Part shown: positions 58,081 to 64,000 of the stretch, one piece after another | How positions within the stretch are numbered: the stretch's first letter is position 1 | Layout: each line of letters starts with the position of its first letter | Translations under genes and position numbers: made by a program | From: Ophiostoma sp. CBS 140.51 | Lineage: Eukaryota; Ascomycota; Sordariomycetes; Ophiostomatales; Ophiostomataceae | NCBI GenBank assembly: GCA_029298735.1 | Contig: JANSLP010000064.1 | Location: 1-64,000, forward strand | DNA: 64,000 nt | Direction: 5' to 3' | The notes under the pieces: model-generated | Database searches by the model: none | Seen by the model: the letters and a program-made list of their open reading frames with translations, nothing else | Told to the model about the DNA's origin: nothing

Positions 58081-61000
58081 TCACAGCTGCTCCTCCTCTT
58101 CGTCGCCAATGGTCACCTTGGACCGGTGGCTGCGGCTCGTCGCCAGCTGCTGCATCGCCACCGAGTCCATCTGCGAGCCCACCTTCTTCTGCATCTTGGC
58201 AATCTCCTCTTCGGCGTCCACCGCCTCCGCCTCGGCAAACTCAATCACCAGGCGACGGCCCAGCAAGTGTGTGTTGCGCAGCGCCGTCATGGCGGCAGCC
58301 GCCTCGCGCGCCGTCACAAACTCGGCAAAAGCGTAACCGCGCGTCGAATTGCCAAACTTCTTAGGCATCCGCACCGCTTTGAGCTGGCCGTAGGTGCCCA
58401 GAAGCTTGCGCAGGTCGGTACGCGACGCCTCAAAGGGAACGTTCTTGATAATCAGCTTGCCGCCGCGGTTGGCCGCCAGCTTCTTGGCCTGGTCGGCCTC
58501 GCGCTGCTGCGCGGCCGCATCCTGGGTGCCGCGGTGCGACGCCTTGACGGTCAGGGTATGGCCCTGCAGAATGTGGCCGTCCATGGTTGTGCAGGCGCCC
58601 GCGGCATCCGCCTTGTTGCGGAACTCGACAAAGCCGTAGCCCATGCTGAGCGTCTGGCCCGGCTTTTTGGGGTCAGGCTTCGTCTTGACACGAGCTGCCA
58701 CAAAGCCCTGCAAAGGCGAGAACAGCTCGGCCAGCTGCTCCGTAGTCGTAGTGAAGTTGAGGTTCCGCACAAACAAGGACGCAGTCTGCTTGGAGCTCTC
58801 ATCCTCAGCCTCGGCAGTGGCATCGGCAGCGGCTTCCTCTGCCTTGCCGCCGTCGAGCAGATCGCTCGCGACAAGCTTGTTCTTGCCGGCCTGGCCAGCC
58901 GTAGCGGCTGCAGTGTCCAGAGTATCACTGGCACTGTTGCTCAGCAGGTTGTCCGGGCACTTCTCGAGCATGAGGACCGTTTCGTTAACACGGCGGTAGG
59001 CCAGCTTCGAATAGGCAAGGCGGCCGTGAGCAGCCTGGGCAAACTGCACAATGGCCAGCGTGCCGCTGGGCGGCATCAGCACCCGCACAACGGGGCCGTA
59101 CTCCTCAAACATCTTGCGGAGCTCCTGCGAGGCCGTGCCGTGGGCAAAGTTCTTGACAAGAATACAGGTGTCGCCGCGCTTGGTGTTGGGCTTGAAGGCC
59201 TCGAGGTCGACACCGTTGCTCTCAAAGTAATCCTTGGTCTCCTCAATGATGGACGTCTGGCGCACCGCCTGGCGCACGGCTTCGTCCGACGACGTCGGGT
59301 CGAGCATCTCCGACTTGGACACGCCCAACCGCTCAGCCATGGCCGAGTTGACGGCATCTGTCGTCATGAACAGCGCGTTCCACGAAAAGCTGCTCGTGGC
59401 TGCGTCTGCCTTCTTGCGCAGTATCCGCTGCTGCTTGAGCGGCAGCTTGGCTAGGGCAAACTCATCCAGCTCGGCAGCCGAGCCAGCCGTCTTCTTGGCC
59501 TTGGCAGGGAGCACGTGCAGGATGCGGCCCTGGAAAGTCTTGCCGTCCGCGTTGTGGAACGCTGCAAGGGCGACCTCCGGGCTGGCAAAAAGGACCATGG
59601 CGTAACCCTTGTTGACGCCAGAGTTTGTAACTGGAAGTTGAACCTGTAGACGGAGTGAACGTTGGCAATTAGCAATCTTGTTCATCCCTTTCGATCGTAA
59701 CAGAACAGGACTTAGGGTTGAGATAAATAAATAAAAAAGCAAAGCAACCCATCAAATCAAGTATTGTAAAGACAAATACTTGGTATCAGACAACGAGGCA
59801 TCTACTAAAATTCTCGGCCCAAGGATCTCATCACATGCCATTGGCATAAGCTGTCCCTATCAGGGGTTCATCATATGGAGATGGGTTGCTTGCGGTGGTG
59901 TAAAAGAGTAAAAGAATAAGAAAAGCAAAAACACTAGTTGAAACTCACCTCCAAGACGGATCCAAAAGCAGTAAAGTACTTTTGAATTTGTGCCTCAGTG
60001 GCGTCGTACGGCAGGTTGCGCACAAATAGTCGGGATGTCTTGCGGATCTGCTCTTCTGCAGTTAGAGGCACTGCTGGTGCCGGTGCAGGGGTAGGTGCGG
60101 CAGCAGCGGCGGCGGCGGCAACCACAGCAGGTGCCAGCCTCCGGATGGGGTTTTCGTAATCGTCGTTTTCGTTGTCTTTGTCATTATAGGCATCAGGCAT
60201 CTCTTCGTCATCCTTTTTGGCATCAGCCGGGGCCTCAAGAGCCGGAGCAGCCGGAGCTGCTGCTAGTGCAGCAACTGGCACCGCTACCATTTGAGGTGCC
60301 GGCAGCTCGCTCGGGTCCATCAGGTCAAGCAACCGGTTCGTCCGTGACCGGAGCCAGTCGTCGTCGGTTGCCGAAGCATCGAGCTTGGGCTGTGCTGCCA
60401 GCATAACCACTTCTGGTGTGGCCTGGGCCGGCTGTGCTTCCTCCTCTTCAATAGACGTGGCTGTGATGGCAGCCACCCTTGATGGCCGGCCGGCTTCTGC
60501 TACTGCAGGCTCAGCAGCTGCTGCCACCGGTGTGCTCTCCTCACCCTTTGATGTCTTGGCCTTCTTTGTCGATATTGACTGGTACTCCTCCTCGTTCTCA
60601 CTCTCCTCGGCGTCCAAGACAGCGTCGGGGACAACAGGAACCTCGCCAGCAACACCGTAAGCACCAGCACCCATGGACGACGTCACATCAGCTGTACTGC
60701 TCAGGCCCTTGGCTTGTGTGTTCATGACGTCCAGGAACTCCCGCAGCTTGGGGTTGCTCTTCTCGTCCAGGTCCTCCCGCTTCCGCTTCTTTGAGGAAGC
60801 GTCTTCCTCGGCCGGTGCAGCTGTTGCAGGTACAACAGGCTCAGCCGCCGCCGGGTTGTGAAGGTCATGCAGGCGCTGCATCTTGTAGGCCGTAGGCAGA
60901 GAGGGATCGCTGATGGGCTTGGCTACCTCGACGGAGAGCTTGGACATGCGGATGAAGGAGCGGTTGAAGTAGCGGACGGCGGCCTTGGCCTCGTCGGCCG

Positions 61001-61241
61001 ACCGGTAGCCAATAAAGGCGATGCGGCGGCGGGCAATCAGCTTGAGATCGGTAATGTGGCGGCCGCCGCCCGAAAAGTGTTTCCGGAGCTGGTCATCGGT
61101 GATATTGGGAGGCAGGTTCTTCACGAAGACACGCGAAGACTCTTCGACCGAGGCATCGTCTGGCGAAGACGACGCCGCGGCCGGCGCCTCTTTTGTAGGA
61201 AAGGAGGATGCCATGGTGTCTGTGGGTATGGCAGAGGGCAT
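58081..61241 (-). CDS. MRD1: Multiple RRM pre-rRNA processing factor Mrd1
   Basis: Two exons, 61241-59949 and 59643-58081, separated by a long 304-305-nt intron, give 951 residues. Mrd1 (human RBM19) binds 35S pre-rRNA and is needed for cleavage at A0-A2 to release 18S rRNA. Five RRMs are visible: RRM1 about 38-115 (RVFVKNLPPNITDDQLRKHF, NRSFIRMSKLSVEVAKPI); RRM2 from about 408 (SRLFVRNLPYDATEAQIQKY); RRM3 about 585-660 (CILVKNFAHGT); RRM4 about 716-800 (ASLFVRNLNFTTT, MGYGFVEFRN); RRM5 about 823-900 (KLIIKNVPFEASRTDLRKLL, GYAFAEF). The intron interrupts RRM2 between VLE and VQLPV. An Ala/Glu/Pro-rich linker of about 270 residues between RRM1 and RRM2 explains the extra length over the usual 830-890. 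A second ATG at 61214 (ACCATGG) is an alternative start. Confidence 0.95.
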
Positions 61242-62360
61242 TTTGGCAATCTACATTTGATAGTAGGAAGCCAAAACGTATGCCAAAGGGAAGGAAGTCG
61301 CGGGAGGAAAGAAAGTTGGGGAAGGAAAAAAAGAGGAGGGAAAGAACGAGGAGGAAGAAAGAAGGTGAAGAGAAAATTGCAAGGAAAGGACGATCCATAC
61401 CTTTTTTCTGCTGTCAGAAAAAAAGTTTTATCTTATCGCAGAATAGCGGGTCGTCTCGAGTCCTGGCCAATAGAATGCGTGTTGTCTGGAAGCGCGTGGT
61501 CTCTCTAACCCGGTAAATCCCAGGCGCTAAGGCCGATCAGTCATCAAGAACGCCGTTGCACTCGTCCAGCGCGCGAAGAGGCCCTAGATACAGGGCGATC
61601 TCGCCACTAAATTAGGGGACCAAAAGCACTAAGCAAGCCCCGTTAGGCTACGCAGTACATGTGTTCCCCCTTCTTTGGTGCTGGGTGGCTGCTGTCACTG
61701 GGGGCATGGGGGCCCCTCCCCTGTTTGTTGTTGCTGCCAGCTCCCCTATTCACTCGCATTGGGGATTTCTCGCCTGCTCGAAGCGCAAGACCATCGCGAC
61801 CAGCTCTTCTTCTCCCAGAAACCACAAACGATCACGTTTCCGACACTCGACACACGCAATTCTCTTCCGTCACCTCCTCCCCCCATTTCTCTACCGATCA
61901 AGCGAAGCAACCCAGTAAGTGCGCAACGGGCGTGACCCCGCCTCCCATCCACAAACGACCTTTCGTTCTCCGAGCTTGAAACTTTCTCGATCGATTCGTC
62001 TTCGTTTTTGCGCCGGTAGCGAGGCAAACTACGGTCCAACTGCCGGTGGCCCAAGCTTGGCATCCATTACTCTCACATTCCTCGCCTTTGCTATGGCCAT
62101 TGCGCCTGGCCCCGCCGGAACGGAACGTCGGAAGAAGGACCCCAAGCCGCGTCAGCATGACGTCGGACCACCGCAGCTCGATATGAATCGTCGCTTGGAG
62201 CTGGGAAGGAAGGGAACAGAGAGGATAACATGGAACAACATATGGAACAAAATAGCTAACGTGCCATCTTCTTGCATAGCTCAGCGTTGATTGCTCTTCC
62301 ACGACATTTCACCACGGCCGAGCTACTTTAAACGAGAAGACGAAATACACGGGCGCAAAG
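61242..62360. promoter_or_regulatory. Divergent region MRD1 / LC8 with a 5' UTR intron
   Basis: The 1.1 kb between the start codons. A probable 365-nt intron in the LC8 5' untranslated region runs 61915-62279: CCA|GTAAGT donor, GCTAAC branch near 62255 and a pyrimidine-rich TTCTTGCATAG acceptor. That places the LC8 promoter before about 61860. The MRD1 leader on minus is CT-rich (61270-61390). Confidence 0.55.
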
Positions 62361-63151
62361 ATGTCTGCCGAACAACACGCCGCCGAGACCACCCAGCTTA
62401 CGCGGGAGAAGCTGGAGGGTGAGTCGATATATATGGGAGAAATATACAGTCAGAAAGAAGGACACGAGATGCTAACAAAGTGTTGTCGTACAGCCCAGGT
62501 CAAGTCCGCAGACATGGTATGATAAATATGACGAAACATCCGGCGGACAGGAACGCTCGAAACAGGACAACATACTAAGCTGAAACAGACAGATGAGATG
62601 CAGACGGAGGCAATCGAAGTCGGTATGTTGACATGGGACGGACGGCACATCCATATCTGGGATCCACCTTGCTGACATATGTCGACTCAACAGCTCAGGA
62701 GGCGATGGCCAAGTTCACCGTCGAGAAGGTAGGCCCGCGTTCCATGATCCATAATCACGAGAAACAGAAAGGCGACGACCGAGACGATAAGAATACACGA
62801 AAAAAGACGACAACGGTGACAGGCAATGCTAACCAGATAACCAGGACATCGCCAAGCACATCAAGAAGACTGTACGTTTTGATTGGCCTTGAACTATATA
62901 TATGTTGAAGACTCTACATGAGCATACTCGAGAAGGACAAGACTAACTCTGTGTTTAGTTTGATGACCGCAAGGGCCCGACCTGGCACTGCATTGTGGGC
63001 CGCAACTTTGGCAGTTTTGTGACGCACGGTACGTTGTTTATCTTTTGTGGAAACGATTTCCCCGACACAAAGCTAACTCCCTTCAGAAACAAAGCACTTT
63101 GTGTACTTCTACCTTGGCCACTGCGCGATACTTTTGTTCAAGACGCAGTAA
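62361..63151 (+). CDS. Dynein light chain LC8 (DYNLL)
   Basis: Seven coding exons: 62361-62418, 62494-62516, 62589-62622, 62694-62728, 62845-62871, 62959-63028 and 63087-63151, giving 103 residues. LC8 is a dimeric hub subunit of cytoplasmic dynein that also binds many other partners through short linear motifs. Family signature: VKSADMTDEMQTEAIEVAQE, KHIKKTFDDRKGPTWHCIVG, RNFGSFVTHETKHFVYFYLG. The N-terminus is extended by about 15 residues over animal LC8, and it ends FKTQ rather than FKSG. Six introns (about 70-115 nt, one 58) have GTAxGT-type donors and most have CTAAC-like branches; every junction restores the family sequence. Exons 2-5 are just 23-35 nt. A 5' UTR intron precedes it. Confidence 0.95.
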
Positions 63152-63979
63152 ACGATGTACTCTCATCTACGACACGAGTAGCAAGGCCAAGGAGGAGACA
63201 CTCAAATGTACGACATTCAATGTACGGCATCTACGCTGGAGATGTGAGCGAGGGAAATCAAGCAGATGGGTTAACTAGGCGCCGGCATAGATTAGACTGT
63301 CTTGAGAAACGGCATCCTTCTCATCTTCCCACCCCATCCGGCCAAATCTTTTTTTATTGTTGTCGCGGCCTCTCTGTACTTTTGTTCCTACTTTTGGCTC
63401 TTTAAACATAATCATGAAGATACGAATCGAACATAGAAGCTACCATTTGCTTGCACAGTGATGAAAGACAAAATAACTCGTCAGCAAAAGACGGATATTT
63501 GGATAATCATAAAATGGTACTTTATTTTAGTTATCACCCCTTGGAAAATGTGGGTGTCTATTAATGGTATCAAACACAGAGACTCTTCTTCTCGTGCACT
63601 GGCCTCTCAAATACAGACAGACAAAAGCTTGGATTGCAAATGGAAAGAGTCTGTTGGGGGAAAAAAAGACAAAGAGATGGCAACAAATACATGAGACATC
63701 AATACCAAGGTGAGCTTTTGAAAAGTCTCTCTTGAACTGTAGATGAGACTGGGCAACAGGAAAAGGAAAAGAAACAAAGCCTGTCCTCGACCAAACACAA
63801 AAGACACCGCGTCCTCCTTCGTTCGAGGAATGAAAAGTGGAAGGAAAAGCAACAACAGTGGAGAAGCAATGCAAATGCGATAAAAACAATAGATCCTTTG
63901 TCTTTTTCGTTTCGGAAAATAAAATAAAAATCAAACGAAGAAACCGTGGATGCTGTGTATGATTGTTGTTGTTGTGCCG
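63152..63979. other. 3' flank of LC8, no gene seen
   Basis: AT-rich downstream sequence. AAAATAAAATAAAAATC near 63917-63933 reads on minus as a T-rich 3' UTR, compatible with a gene entering from the right edge. Confidence 0.4.
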
Positions 63980-64000
63980 TTAGTCGCCCCCTGGCGCGCA
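63980..64000 (-). CDS. Possible 3' end of a gene entering from the right edge
   Basis: The last 21 bases read on minus as CAPGGD and a TAA stop, followed by AT-rich sequence like a 3' untranslated region. Six codons are too few to identify a protein, so this may be chance. Confidence 0.15.
   Translation of the reverse strand, partial: CAPGGD

Noticed and set aside
58030..59454. 474-codon plus-strand open frame
   Set aside because: Antisense shadow of MRD1; the minus strand encodes three clear RRMs across the same bases.
61500..61660. GC-rich stretch resembling a structured RNA
   Set aside because: No tRNA-type T-loop/anticodon arrangement and no known snRNA or snoRNA box pattern could be fitted.
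1..64000. Transposons, RIP-degraded repeats, dispersed 5S rRNA, CRISPR
   Set aside because: No transposase or reverse-transcriptase motifs, terminal repeats, AT-degraded duplicated blocks, 5S rRNA start sequence or spaced direct repeats were seen.

Overview
The window is nuclear DNA of a filamentous ascomycete, most likely a Sordariomycete. The genes carry short spliceosomal introns (about 45-100 nt, two or three longer) with GTRNGT donors and CTAAC-like branch sites. They include the Pezizomycotina conidiation regulator AbaA, a fungal CypH-type cyclophilin and other typical filamentous-fungus proteins. An Ophiostomatales/Sporothrix-like source is possible from the long, low-complexity-rich proteins, but this is a guess. 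I see no transposon, CRISPR array, rRNA, recognisable tRNA or viral gene.

Layout: (1) 0.6-3.3 kb, minus: a seven-exon, 738-residue conserved protein of unknown function with an internal CW-x-LC repeat. (2) 3.3-11.7 kb: a gene-poor 8.5 kb stretch. (3) 11.7-24.3 kb: a dense housekeeping block with RPB10 (-) head to head with UTP17 (+), a 2-oxoglutarate/Fe(II) oxygenase (+), a small zinc-finger protein (-) head to head with a helix-hairpin-helix-like protein (+), BAP31 (-) and an EFM2-like lysine methyltransferase (+). (4) 24.7-35.3 kb: VPS8 of the CORVET complex (-) divergent from a GPALPP-motif protein (+), then a membrane RING-H2 protein (-). (5) 35.3-43.0 kb: a 7.7 kb divergent gene-poor region. 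(6) 43.0-46.1 kb: CypH (+) converging on a secreted protein with a candidate copper-binding N-terminal histidine (-). (7) 50.2-53.6 kb: AbaA (-), flanked by about 4 kb gene-poor stretches on each side. (8) 58.1-63.2 kb: MRD1 (-) divergent from the dynein light chain LC8 (+), whose small coding region is cut into seven exons.

Three genes serve ribosome production: RPB10 (shared subunit of RNA polymerases I, II and III), UTP17 (t-UTP/SSU processome) and MRD1 (18S pre-rRNA processing). VPS8, BAP31 and the RING-H2 protein belong to the endomembrane system. AbaA is the clear developmental regulator, and its upstream region holds a cluster of CATTCY AbaA-type sites.

Exon boundaries were worked out by hand from splice consensus, frame continuity and family similarity. 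Untranslated ends and promoters are inferred. No database search was possible.
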